From: Virgibacillus sp. MSP4-1
GTDB taxonomy: Bacteria; Bacillota; Bacilli; Bacillales; Alkalibacillaceae
Length of the DNA stretch: 64,000 nucleotides
Assembly (NCBI RefSeq): GCF_010092505.1
Contig: NZ_CP048021.1
Span: 1,674,001 to 1,738,000, forward strand
Reading direction: 5' to 3'
Made by a program: the position numbers and the translations under genes. Of this stretch, positions 56,031-64,000 are shown piece after piece. Each line of letters starts with the position of its first letter. Position 1 is the first letter of the stretch. The notes below the pieces were generated by a model that searched no databases, had not been told where the DNA came from, and was given only the letters and a program-made list of their open reading frames with translations.

Positions 56031-56852
56031 TTACTCCTTTCCAGATTGGTCATCCTTCTTTTTATTTTTAGCCATAATAAAAATCGGCTCCAGTTTCTTA
56101 TCTTCATACAGAAATGATAAAGAAGTAATGGGAATATGACCTTCTGTGAAAAACTTCATCGTCATTTGTGCCAGTACATCGTAGCCTGTCGGATTTTGAA
56201 TATCGGCTAAAATAAACACATCCTGGTGTGGAACAGCTATGGCCAATTCTCCTTTGGAAGTTGCCTTCATTTCCTCAAGAAAGGCCTCATTCAGGATCCG
56301 GCTGGCATCGTAGCCATCGTTGGTTGCAATAAAATAAAACGTGTTTCCGGCAACCTCATCTTTTTTGTAATCCGTTGATAGGGAACGAAGGTTGAATCTT
56401 GCAATTTCTTTCAGGCGATCAACTGACCAGTTTTCCGTTTCCATTAAATCCTCATCAATCAGCCGATAGGACTTACCAAGGTCCAGTGCATAATAAATTC
56501 GTGTTTCTGCTGTGTGTTCCTCATAGACCATGCCTTTTCCACTTTTCGTTTCAGTTGGGAAGGAAGCGGAGCGAATGACAGGAAATATATTCTTTTCCTT
56601 CCCCTGTAAATCCTGTTTTTCGTGCATAATTCGTAAGGCCTCATGGATGTGACCAGACAGCTCATCCAGAGCCTGATCTTTTTTCGCTTCCCATTTTGAT
56701 ATAACCCCTGGAAGTGAGATATTCACTCCCATTTTATTATCCTTCCACTCGACACGGAACAAATCTTTATCACGATCAAAGGAAGTATTCCACTCAGGAT
56801 TTGCGAATATTTCCTCAAGCTTCTTTTTCATTTTAAGACTCGTCATTTCCAT
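56031..56852 (-). CDS. ytpQ: YtpQ, DUF1444 protein
   Basis: A 273-residue cytosolic protein of unknown function in the DUF1444 family. ATG 56852 follows TTTAGGAGG at 7 bases; the upstream in-frame start lacks a site. Recognisable stretches include MKKKLEEIFANPEW and TDEGHIPITS-like FTEGHIPITSLSFLYEDKKL near the C-terminus. It ends 6 bases before ytpR, so the two are co-translated. Confidence 0.88.
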   Translation of the reverse strand: MEMTSLKMKKKLEEIFANPEWNTSFDRDKDLFRVEWKDNKMGVNISLPGVISKWEAKKDQALDELSGHIHEALRIMHEKQDLQGKEKNIFPVIRSASFPTETKSGKGMVYEEHTAETRIYYALDLGKSYRLIDEDLMETENWSVDRLKEIARFNLRSLSTDYKKDEVAGNTFYFIATNDGYDASRILNEAFLEEMKATSKGELAIAVPHQDVFILADIQNPTGYDVLAQMTMKFFTEGHIPITSLSFLYEDKKLEPIFIMAKNKKKDDQSGKE

Positions 56853-57042
56853 ATTTAATCCTCCTAAAGCAAACACAAATCTGAATCTGCCTCAGCTTAC
56901 TTCTGTCTTCTTTTATTCGTACAAAAATCAAACTAACGTTTATTTTACCATGAAACATGTGTCACAGGAAATAGTCCAAGCCCTGAGAAGGATTTAGCCC
57001 TCTTGATTTCCGAACCACAACTTCTCATTTCCTGCAGTACAA

Positions 57043-57079
57043 TGAAAAAGGCTGCTTTCAGATAAGCAACCTTTTTCTA
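57043..57079 (-). terminator. terminator of ytpP
   Basis: On the minus strand AAAAAGGTTGCTTATCTGAA then AGCAGCCTTTTT; stem AAAGGTTGCTT/AAGCAGCCTTT with one mismatch. Confidence 0.8.
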
Positions 57080-57096
57080 ATACCTGTTTCCTTAAA

Positions 57097-57441
57097 TTAT
57101 TGAGCCCTTGATCCTTTTATTTTTTCCTTAACACCTTCCAGAAACTCTTCCACTTCTTCCTTCGTTTTACGATCCTTACTTACAAAATCATCAACGACCT
57201 TACCTTCCTCCAGGGCAACAAAGCTTGGAATGCCAAAAACATTGTAAGTAACACATAATTCGATAAATTCATCCCGATTGACATAAATAAAAATAAAGTC
57301 CTTCTCATATTTTTCTTCCAGCTCTGGCATGAATGGCTCCAGATAACGGCAATCCGGACACCAGTCAGCGGAAAATAGCAAAATCACATGGTCATTGGCA
57401 AAGTCTGTATTTAACTGTTGCTCTGATTTTAATTCAATCAT
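57097..57441 (-). CDS. ytpP: YtpP thioredoxin-family protein
   Basis: A 114-residue thioredoxin-fold protein with the unusual active site WCPDC (FSADWCPDCRYLEPFM, about 24-39) and cis-Pro in VFGIPSFVAL. The redox partner is unknown. The ATG follows AGGAGGAAC. Single gene with its own terminator. Confidence 0.92.
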   Translation of the reverse strand: MIELKSEQQLNTDFANDHVILLFSADWCPDCRYLEPFMPELEEKYEKDFIFIYVNRDEFIELCVTYNVFGIPSFVALEEGKVVDDFVSKDRKTKEEVEEFLEGVKEKIKGSRAQ

Positions 57442-57717
57442 GGTAGTTCCTCCTTCATGTAACTGACGACAATCAATATCACTTGATTGTCTTCTCTAAT
57501 CATAGATATTACCAAATCTCTTCCCATAAAACGAATCATCTGCCTATTAAATGAAGTTTTACATCAAGTGAGACTTACAGATCGTGATTCCGATGAGAAA
57601 TTTCGGATAGTGATTGTAAATATATCCAAATAAATCTATAATAAAGTTATAATTTTCTACAAAATTCACCATTTTTCTTATTTTGTTAACTATTAATACT
57701 TAAGGGGTTATACGGAG

Positions 57718-59826
57718 ATGAAGACAATTAAAGGGAAAGTTTATTTTATTCTGATTTTATCGATGGTAAGTTTATCCGCAATTATTCTTTTTTCCATTTA
57801 CTATTTTAATGAACAGAGCAAAATGACTGTTGATATGCAGGACATACAGGCCACTCTCGCACAAAGCGAGGAATTAAAATTTGAAATGGCCAACACCCGC
57901 TATCAGCAGCAGGTATTTTCCAATCAGCCATCGGAGGAACAGGCTGAAATACTGCTTACTTCTGCAGAATCTTTAGCATCCAAAACAGCGCAATACGAAA
58001 AAGAAAATCAGGGGAACGAAGATATAGCAGCAAGCTTTGGCGTCATCATGGAAAATATTCATACATATCAAAAGCAAATAGAAACATGGATCGAGTTACA
58101 AAGAAGGATAGGTTTTACAGAGGCAGATGGTCAAATGCAGGACGTAGCCTCTCATTATAGCAATCTTTATTCTCTTTTAAGGGATCTCAATAATCCAGAA
58201 TTTACACAGACAGCTTTATCCATGAGACTAAATGAAAATAAATATCTTTCTTCTGGAAACGTGATTAACTTTTCAAATTTTGAATCACAAAAAAATAGTC
58301 TTCTGGCAGATTTAAACAGTGAGGATACAGGAACAAACGCTATAAGGGATATTGAAGAAGTCCTCAACAATTATCAGGAATCGATTGAAAGTGTTAGAAA
58401 TACACTGGACCAGAGTGAGCAGATAACAGAAGAAATGAGTAAATTAACTGGCAGCATTAACGAAGAAGTACAGGCCATTAATGATCTAACGGTTCAACAG
58501 AGTCAGGAAATGATTCACCAGCAGCAAAAATCCCAGCAGCTGATTACAACGATCTTTATCATAACAGGGGTGCTCATCCTTCTTATTATCCTAATCGCTG
58601 GCTACGTCTTAAATCGATCAATTATTCAATCGATCAATCATTTGAAAATTGGAGCCAATCGTATGGGGAATGGCGATTTAACCTATCGTGTTGATGTAAA
58701 GGGCAAGGACGAAATGGCTGATTTAGCTGAATCCTTTAATAAGATGGCCGATAAAATGAATCAATCCCTTGTTAAAGTACTAAAAGCAGCCAATATCCTA
58801 AGTCAATCGTCAGGTGAACTAACCGATATTTCAAAAAAATCTTCTGTTCAGACGAATGAAGTAGCAGAAGCCATCAATCAGGTGGCTGTAGGTGCACAAG
58901 AACAGGCAGGTCAAATTGAAGAAAGTACAACCTTAATCAATCATGTTACAGAAGCTATTGATCAGACTGACATAGCAAATGGCGAAATATTGAAAGAACT
59001 TAAGGAAGCAGAGCAGGATAGTCAATTGGGGTTAGAAAAAGTAAAAACATTGGAAGAAACCTCATCTTCGTTTATTGATCTGGCCAATCATTTAACAGAT
59101 GAAGTACGGGAAACTGCAGAACAATCCCGAAAAATTACCCGGATTGTCTCTACAATTCAGGAGATTGCAGATAATACCAATCTGTTAGCCCTGAATGCTG
59201 CTATAGAATCTGCAAGAGCAGGTGAATCCGGCCAGGGCTTTGCAGTTGTAGCGGATGAAGTAAGAAAACTTGCCGAGCGTTCAAAGGAAGAAGCTGAGGA
59301 AATTTACCAGTTAATGAACAATATGAACAAACAAATGGCCAATCTTTCTGAGGAAGCAAATCAGTTTGGAGACTATCAAAAGCAACAGACACAATCTGTA
59401 CATGAAACAAAAACAGCATTTACAAACATTACCGAACAAGTATATGGCATAAATGAAAAAATGGAAGAGGTTTCATCGTCTGTCAGTGATATCCGCCAAT
59501 CCAACGGTGATTTGAGGCATAAAATTAATGAGGTTAGTGTGATTGCTGAAGAATCAGTAGCTACTGCGGAAGAAGTGGCTGCATCAGGTGAAAACCAGGC
59601 AGAAACTATTGATCAACTAAATCAGTCATCCCTGGATTTACACGCCCTGTCACAGGAGCTGAAAGCTGAAGTCCATGAATTTTCAATCCACCAGGAAACA
59701 GATGATGAACCGCTTGAACAGGACATCGATCATCAGGAGGAAAAGGAGACCATTGAGGAGCAATATCAAACAAATATGGATGTACCCAATGATTCATCAG
59801 ATCAGAACGATAATCGTGAAATATAA
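57718..59826 (+). CDS. methyl-accepting chemotaxis protein
   Basis: Transmembrane chemoreceptor of 702 residues. Topology: TM1 about 10-29, helical extracellular sensor about 30-272 (long helices, no clear Cache signature), TM2 about 275-298, HAMP about 299-350, then the signalling coiled coil with hairpin tip [20 protein letters not shown] (about 490-510) and a Gln/Glu/Asp-rich tail. The ligand is unknown. GGGGTTATACGGAG precedes the ATG. No other chemotaxis gene is nearby. Confidence 0.93.
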   Translation: MKTIKGKVYFILILSMVSLSAIILFSIYYFNEQSKMTVDMQDIQATLAQSEELKFEMANTRYQQQVFSNQPSEEQAEILLTSAESLASKTAQYEKENQGNEDIAASFGVIMENIHTYQKQIETWIELQRRIGFTEADGQMQDVASHYSNLYSLLRDLNNPEFTQTALSMRLNENKYLSSGNVINFSNFESQKNSLLADLNSEDTGTNAIRDIEEVLNNYQESIESVRNTLDQSEQITEEMSKLTGSINEEVQAINDLTVQQSQEMIHQQQKSQQLITTIFIITGVLILLIILIAGYVLNRSIIQSINHLKIGANRMGNGDLTYRVDVKGKDEMADLAESFNKMADKMNQSLVKVLKAANILSQSSGELTDISKKSSVQTNEVAEAINQVAVGAQEQAGQIEESTTLINHVTEAIDQTDIANGEILKELKEAEQDSQLGLEKVKTLEETSSSFIDLANHLTDEVRETAEQSRKITRIVSTIQEIADNTNLLALNAAIESARAGESGQGFAVVADEVRKLAERSKEEAEEIYQLMNNMNKQMANLSEEANQFGDYQKQQTQSVHETKTAFTNITEQVYGINEKMEEVSSSVSDIRQSNGDLRHKINEVSVIAEESVATAEEVAASGENQAETIDQLNQSSLDLHALSQELKAEVHEFSIHQETDDEPLEQDIDHQEEKETIEEQYQTNMDVPNDSSDQNDNREI

Positions 59827-59833
59827 CCCCAAA

Positions 59834-59872
59834 AATAAAGAGGGCCTTTGCTTTATGCAAACGCCCTCTTTA
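59834..59872. terminator. bidirectional terminator, chemoreceptor/lipoprotein
   Basis: AAATAAAGAGGGC, loop, GCCCTCTTTATTT: perfect stem between convergent genes. Confidence 0.9.
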
Positions 59873-59873
59873 T

Positions 59874-60419
59874 TTACTCTTGAGACTCAGAATCCTGAAC
59901 CTTCATATCAACAGAATTTACAATATCCATCATTTCTGCGGCCTTATTCTCCAATTCTTCCTTTGTGGTCATCGTCGTAATTTTTACGCCGCCAATACCA
60001 ACCTGTAACTCATATTGTTCCTCTTTTGAATTTGGAAAAACAGCGATGTAACCAAAACGCTTTTCAGCTTCAAAGGACTCCTGCAGAAGGCTATCTTCTC
60101 TTGCCTTAATTCCATCAAACAGATGGCGGCTCTCTGCTCCTTCAAACTGATTATAAAATAATAAGTATTGCTGATCTCCCTGCTTTAAAAAGACATTATT
60201 ATTAGAACTGCCTTCAATTTTCATCTCATCTGGTAAATGTAATGAAATCACGTCGATTTTCTGATTCGGTTCTGCAGACTTAGAATTAAAGGATTCCTCC
60301 GCTGCCTGAGCAGCATTCTCTAGAGCTTTTTCTTCGGATAATAAACAACCGCTTAACAATAGAACGGACCCCAAACTTACTAGAATTAAGAATTGACGTT
60401 TAACCTTTCTTAAATTCAC
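59874..60419 (-). CDS. putative lipoprotein of unknown function (181 aa)
   Basis: Lipoprotein signal peptide with basic N-terminus (NLRKVKRQF), hydrophobic core and lipobox LLSGC (Cys about residue 25). The mature part is acidic and mixed alpha/beta, with no recognised motif. In-frame GTGs lie at 60428 and 60419; AGGAG is spaced 8 bases from the second, which I take. It is convergent with the chemoreceptor and divergent from ytoQ. Confidence 0.75.
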   Translation of the reverse strand: MNLRKVKRQFLILVSLGSVLLLSGCLLSEEKALENAAQAAEESFNSKSAEPNQKIDVISLHLPDEMKIEGSSNNNVFLKQGDQQYLLFYNQFEGAESRHLFDGIKAREDSLLQESFEAEKRFGYIAVFPNSKEEQYELQVGIGGVKITTMTTKEELENKAAEMMDIVNSVDMKVQDSESQE

Positions 60420-60545
60420 ATTTTCCACTCCTGACCATTTTTATGTCGAAAACTCTCTCTTATTATCATACTATGGATATAAAATTTGACAAGTGGTAGT
60501 AATAAATGGAAGATATGGTTAGATATATATAAGAGGAGGTATAAG

Positions 60546-60986
60546 ATGGAATTAACTGTTTATTTAGCTGGGGAAATTCATAGTGATTGGCGTGAACAAA
60601 TAAAAACAAAGGCCGTAGAAAGCGGGCTTCCTTTAACGTTTGTAGGCCCACAGGAAAACCACGACTTGTCAGATGCGATTGGGGAAAAAATTATGGGAAG
60701 TCAACCCAACAACATTACCAGAGACGATGCCGCTTCCGGTATTAACAATCTGCGTACACAGGTTCTTATGCAAAAAGCAGATCTGGTTATCGCCCTGTTT
60801 GGTGAGAAGTATAAACAATGGAATACAGCTATGGATGCCAGCATGGCCTTAACCTTAAACAAACCCTTAATTTTAATTCGGCCGGATTCACTGGTCCATC
60901 CTCTCAAGGAATTATCCAATCGTGCAAATGTTACTGTAGAAAGCGTTGACCAGGCCCTGGACGTATTACATTACATTTATCAATAA
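60546..60986 (+). CDS. ytoQ: YtoQ family protein
   Basis: A 146-residue cytosolic protein, MELTVYLAGEIHSDWREQI, with DLVIALFGEKYKQWNTAMD typical of the YtoQ family, which has a nucleoside-2-deoxyribosyltransferase-like fold. Biochemical role unproven. ATG 60546 follows GAGGAGGT at 7 bases. Convergent with the DUF84 gene. Confidence 0.9.
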   Translation: MELTVYLAGEIHSDWREQIKTKAVESGLPLTFVGPQENHDLSDAIGEKIMGSQPNNITRDDAASGINNLRTQVLMQKADLVIALFGEKYKQWNTAMDASMALTLNKPLILIRPDSLVHPLKELSNRANVTVESVDQALDVLHYIYQ

Positions 60987-60987
60987 A

Positions 60988-61025
60988 AAAACAACAAAAC
61001 GGATGGTCTACCCATCCGTTTTATT
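60988..61025. terminator. bidirectional terminator, ytoQ/DUF84
   Basis: AAAACGGATGG, loop TCTA, CCCATCCGTTTT. The TAG stop of the DUF84 gene (61010-61008) is in the loop. Confidence 0.88.
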
Positions 61026-61523
61026 ATTAAAAAATTCATACTGCCCTTTTAACAGACTTACCACATGTGCAAACATTTCTCCTCGACTAACCTGCTGATG
61101 GGTAAATATACCGATAGCCCCTTCATTTTTACGAATTTCCTGCTTCTGAGTATATTCATCCATTAAATCACCCAGTTCTTTTCCCTTCTCAAGGCCTCTT
61201 CTTATTTCATCTGGAAGAGGGATTCGGGCACCACCTGCTGTAAATACATTCCCCTGTTCATCAATTAAGGATCCCCAATTGCATAAATAAATGCGATCCT
61301 CAAATTCCATGACACCACCTTCAAGACCTATTCCTATGACACCCTTTTCTATTTTGACACATTCTTTCGCACGGTTGACCGCGCCTTCAAGAGTTTCTTC
61401 ATCTGAATAGGGCTGCGAAGATACACGGGTTTCTACTTCGAATCCTTCAACATCGATGTCTGGAAAAGCTTGTTTTACAGCATTTAATTTAGCCGGATTC
61501 GTGGAGCCTACAATGATTTTCAT
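61008..61523 (-). CDS. DUF84 (YjjX-type) inosine/xanthosine triphosphatase
   Basis: House-cleaning NTPase family that hydrolyses ITP/XTP. The 171-residue protein begins MKIIVGSTNPAKLNAVKQAF with EGAVNRA and GIGLEGGV motifs typical of the family. Located 36 bases downstream of ytoP on the same strand. Its last codons overlap the terminator. Confidence 0.88.
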   Translation of the reverse strand: MKIIVGSTNPAKLNAVKQAFPDIDVEGFEVETRVSSQPYSDEETLEGAVNRAKECVKIEKGVIGIGLEGGVMEFEDRIYLCNWGSLIDEQGNVFTAGGARIPLPDEIRRGLEKGKELGDLMDEYTQKQEIRKNEGAIGIFTHQQVSRGEMFAHVVSLLKGQYEFFNNKTDG

Positions 61524-61559
61524 GAGATCATCCCTTTAAGCTGAAGTATCATTCTAAGT

Positions 61560-62624
61560 TTATTTATTACGTATCGTATCCACAGTATTCTGGTCAGCAG
61601 ATTTCACCAATTTAGTAATTAGCTCTTTGGCAGCTGCATAGTCATCTACATGAAGAATGGATGAATGAGTATGAATATATCTTGAGCAGACTCCAATTAC
61701 AGCTGAAGGTATCCCGCTATTTGACAAGTGGACACTTCCTGCATCCGTACCACCATTCGATACAAAATACTGATAAGGAATATTGTTTGTTTCTGCTGTA
61801 TCCAGGATAAAATCTTTCATACCAGGTAACGTAATCATCGAGCGGTCATATATTCGCAGGAGTGCGCCCTTACCAATATGCCCAAATTTACTATCATCCC
61901 CGGACATATCATTCGCGGGTGACGCATCCAATGCAAAGAAAAGATCAGGGTTAATCATATTTGCTGAAACTTTTGAACCTCTTAAGCCCACTTCTTCCTG
62001 CACAGTTGCACCTGAATACAATTCATTTGGTAATTCCTCATTTTGCAATGCCTTTAATAATTCAATCGAAAGTCCGCAACCATAACGGTTGTCCCAGGCT
62101 TTGGCTAATATCTTTTTTTCGTTCGCCATTGGAGTAAACGGACTAACAGGAACAATTTGCTGTCCAGGTTTGATTCCAATCCTTTTGGCATCTTCTTCAT
62201 CATCAGCTCCAATATCAATTAGCATATCTTTTACATCCATAGGTTTTTTCCGTTGTTCCGGTGTCAGATTATGTGGAGGAGTTGAGCCAATTACCCCAGT
62301 AACAGGACCATTTTCTGTAATCACTTCAACACGTTGTGCGAGTAGAACCTGGCTCCACCATCCTCCTAAGGTTTGAAAACGGAGCATCCCATTTTTGGTA
62401 ATTTGTGTGACCATGAATCCTACTTCATCCATGTGCCCGGCCACCATCACTTTCGGGCCTTTGCCTTTTTTGACACCAAATACGCCCCCTAAATTGTCCT
62501 GAATCACTTCATCGGAATATTTTCCAAGTTCCTGTCTCATAAACTTACGTACCTGATGCTCATTCCCAGGTGCTGCTGGGAGCTCAGTTAAGGTACGAAA
62601 TAATTCCAATGTCTCTTGGTTCAT
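61560..62624 (-). CDS. ytoP: M42 family glutamyl aminopeptidase-type protein YtoP
   Basis: Cytosolic dinuclear metallo-aminopeptidase (354 aa). Metal and catalytic residues: [13 protein letters not shown] (His, Asp), [16 protein letters not shown] (bridging Asp), [12 protein letters not shown] (catalytic and ligand Glu), [10 protein letters not shown] (Asp) and [11 protein letters not shown] (His). TTGGAGC precedes the ATG. Followed by the DUF84 gene. Confidence 0.95.
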   Translation of the reverse strand: MNQETLELFRTLTELPAAPGNEHQVRKFMRQELGKYSDEVIQDNLGGVFGVKKGKGPKVMVAGHMDEVGFMVTQITKNGMLRFQTLGGWWSQVLLAQRVEVITENGPVTGVIGSTPPHNLTPEQRKKPMDVKDMLIDIGADDEEDAKRIGIKPGQQIVPVSPFTPMANEKKILAKAWDNRYGCGLSIELLKALQNEELPNELYSGATVQEEVGLRGSKVSANMINPDLFFALDASPANDMSGDDSKFGHIGKGALLRIYDRSMITLPGMKDFILDTAETNNIPYQYFVSNGGTDAGSVHLSNSGIPSAVIGVCSRYIHTHSSILHVDDYAAAKELITKLVKSADQNTVDTIRNK

Positions 62625-62828
62625 TATGTATCAGCTCCAATTCATTAATCTATACAATCAGAAACTACCCCTTAGTTAATCGTACTATCTGTAACGATGC
62701 ATATACTTTCACGTTTACCTAAAATCATGAAATAAAATCCTGTGATAAGCAGAAAACAATTCCACAACCTAACAAAAAACCATGTCCCCTATATTCTAAC
62801 GAAACATATTCAAACTTTCCAATCAAAT

Positions 62829-62857
62829 TTATCAAACACAACAAAATCCGTTATAAT
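62829..62857 (+). promoter_or_regulatory. sigma-A promoter of ytzB
   Basis: TTATCA (62829-62834), 17-base spacer, TATAAT (62852-62857). The expected start point is near 62864, inside the R1 repeat. Confidence 0.75.
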
Positions 62858-62858
62858 G

Positions 62859-62905
62859 AAGAAAAGCGGAGGCGACCGTTTAGGCCATGCGGCATATGCA
62901 GAAGT
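62859..62905 (+). repeat. dispersed repeat R1, copy in the ytzB leader
   Basis: GAAAAGCGGAGGCGACCGTT, then TAGGCCATGCGGCATATGCA and GAAG. It lies directly downstream of the -10 box, so the ytzB transcript begins in R1. Confidence 0.85.
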
Positions 62906-62944
62906 GAATGACGGACTACAGTTATGGATAAGGAGTGAGAATAT

Positions 62945-63289
62945 ATGAATTTCAGGAATTTACTTATTGGTATTGGCGTAGGGACTTCCATTGGATTTGC
63001 TCTGGGAAAAGCGATCCCTGCTCCTTCATTATCACCTGAGAAAGTCCTTCATATGACGAAGAAAAAGTTTAGAGAGGGAGGTCCTATTTCAGGTTCCTGG
63101 ATTTACATGAAGCCTGAACAATTAACCAGAGAAGATGTATACGACCAGGTATACAGAGGTGGAATCTCACGGGAAATTGATGGAGAGACGATTCAATATG
63201 AGTTTTACGCAGATGCCCGAACAGGTTCAATTATTGATATTTCCAGAATTCAATTAAATACTGAAAACCCCTTGCCTGAAGAAGAATAA
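62945..63289 (+). CDS. ytzB: YtzB, small PepSY-domain protein
   Basis: A 114-residue protein with an N-terminal Gly-rich hydrophobic helix (LLIGIGVGTSIGFALGKAI) and a PepSY-like domain (about 30-105; SGSWIYMKPEQ, IQYEFYADARTGSIIDI). Function unknown; PepSY domains are thought to modulate proteases. AAGGAGTGAG precedes the ATG. Convergent with ytnP. Confidence 0.85.
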   Translation: MNFRNLLIGIGVGTSIGFALGKAIPAPSLSPEKVLHMTKKKFREGGPISGSWIYMKPEQLTREDVYDQVYRGGISREIDGETIQYEFYADARTGSIIDISRIQLNTENPLPEEE

Positions 63290-63303
63290 CAAGGGGGTTA
63301 TGA

Positions 63304-64000
63304 CTACTTATATGAATACCGTTGACGGGGGACCTGATTTAACCATTCACCATTCGTATCAAATTTTAAGGCCCGATAATGTGCGTCATGATAAAACGTA
63401 TACCATGCCTTTTTCGCATATCCAGTCTTCATCCACTTCTCCTTCTGGTGTACGGACGTTACTGGATAGTCATCATAAGCTAAAACCCATAATGGATTTT
63501 GGTGTGCATGGGTCGGCATAATATCCGCCATATGGATAAACACCTCTTCCCCTTCTTCAAATACAAGTATAGCATGTCCATCACTATGTCCACCTGTATG
63601 AATCATATTAAGACCTGGAACAACTTCCATCTCATCGGAAAATGTTTCTACATTTTGCTGCACGGGCTTCCAATTTTCTTCCCAATAGGTATTCTGTGAA
63701 CGTAAATTGGGATTTCTCATTTCATACCATTCCACCTCTGAAGTGTAAATGATTGCGTTTTCAAAAGCAGGCACCAAATTGTCCCCCTGCCACTTCGTTA
63801 ACCCACTCGCATGGTCAAAGTGAAGATGTGTCATAAGTACTCCATCAATATCCTGTGTTGTCATGGCTAATTCCTGTAAAGACTGCTCAACATTAGACTG
63901 TTCCAAAACACCAAAGTTCCGAATTTGTTTTTCAGTAAATTTGTCAACACCAATACCTGAGTCTATCAAAAAGTTTTTTCCATCAATCTGTAATAGAATC
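63304..64000 (-). CDS. ytnP: YtnP-like metallo-beta-lactamase-fold lactonase, N-terminus beyond window
   Basis: The reading frame stays open to the window edge (ILLQIDGKNFLIDSGIG at the edge), so only the C-terminal part is present. Metal motif THLHFDHASG, further ligands in HTGGHSDGHAI and MADIMPTHAHQN, and a C-terminal HDAHY. B. subtilis YtnP at this locus has been reported to hydrolyse acyl-homoserine lactones; substrate here is inferred only. Confidence 0.9.
   Translation of the reverse strand, partial: ILLQIDGKNFLIDSGIGVDKFTEKQIRNFGVLEQSNVEQSLQELAMTTQDIDGVLMTHLHFDHASGLTKWQGDNLVPAFENAIIYTSEVEWYEMRNPNLRSQNTYWEENWKPVQQNVETFSDEMEVVPGLNMIHTGGHSDGHAILVFEEGEEVFIHMADIMPTHAHQNPLWVLAYDDYPVTSVHQKEKWMKTGYAKKAWYTFYHDAHYRALKFDTNGEWLNQVPRQRYSYK

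Noticed and set aside
1..64000. CRISPR array, prophage, integrative element or complete insertion sequence
   Set aside because: No regularly spaced repeats with unique spacers, no integrase, transposase or phage structural genes were seen; the tandem R1 units have no spacers.

Overview
The window is a chromosomal segment of a low-G+C, endospore-forming member of the Bacillaceae. The evidence is an alpha/beta small acid-soluble spore protein, a GerW-type YtfJ, bacilliredoxin BrxC, RefZ, EzrA, SftA, CcpA and MotPS, in an order that follows the Bacillus subtilis nrnA-to-ytnP region almost gene by gene. The Na+-type stator genes (motPS) and the character of the dispersed repeats would suit a salt-tolerant relative (Halobacillus/Virgibacillus/Oceanobacillus-like), but genus assignment is inference. 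I see no prophage, CRISPR array, rRNA or tRNA gene.

Layout. 0.1-4.3 kb: small ORF, nrnA, ytpI, ytoI, a small membrane protein and ytkL. 4.3-8.4 kb: a five-gene envelope-stress-like operon on the minus strand (DUF4178, PspA/IM30, DUF4247 lipoprotein, DUF350 membrane protein, membrane-anchored aminopropyltransferase-like protein) preceded by a sigma-W-like promoter. 8.5-9.7 kb: M24 dipeptidase followed by an almost perfect 123-bp tandem repeat. 10-20 kb: ald, ytkK, uspA-like gene with a cre-like site, ackA, ytxK, tpx, ytfJ, ytfI, nadF and ytcJ. 20-29.4 kb: sspA with a consensus sigma-G promoter, thiI-nifZ, ezrA, refZ, msrC, dgcP and rpsD with a structured leader. 29.4-34.3 kb: an accessory insert between rpsD and tyrS containing a frameshifted HELGH metallopeptidase remnant, an exported orphan, a DUF421 protein and two zinc-ribbon membrane proteins. 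34.3-42.2 kb: tyrS with a tyrosine T-box, a class A PBP with fibronectin-type repeats, and acuABC (without acsA beside it). 42.3-50 kb: motPS-ccpA, aroA (chorismate mutase-DAHP synthase), a large FtsA paralogue with beta-grasp-like repeats, brxC-ytxH-ytxG with a sigma-B-like promoter. 50-64 kb: murC, a short nicotinate phosphoribosyltransferase, sftA, ytpR, ytpQ, ytpP, a chemoreceptor, a lipoprotein, ytoQ, a DUF84 NTPase, M42 peptidase ytoP, ytzB and the C-terminal part of ytnP (cut by the window edge).

Functional themes: acetate/acetyl-CoA handling (ackA, acuABC, ccpA), thiol and redox chemistry (tpx, brxC, ytpP, msrC, thiI/nifZ), division and chromosome segregation (ezrA, refZ, sftA, FtsA-like), envelope (PspA operon, PBP, murC, TcaA-like) and sporulation (sspA, ytfJ). 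Two dispersed intergenic repeat families occur: R1 (core AAAGCGGAGGCGACCGTTTA, copies near 1.8, 9.7-9.97, 42.3 and 62.9 kb) and R2 (core GGAAACTTCCATCAG, copies near 19.95, 20.4, 45.2 and 50.1 kb). Start codons were moved from the longest reading frame wherever the ribosome binding site demanded it; GTG and TTG starts are frequent. At least five genes have their stop codon inside the hairpin of a rho-independent terminator. Function assignments rest on recognised motifs and gene order read by eye; no database search was run.
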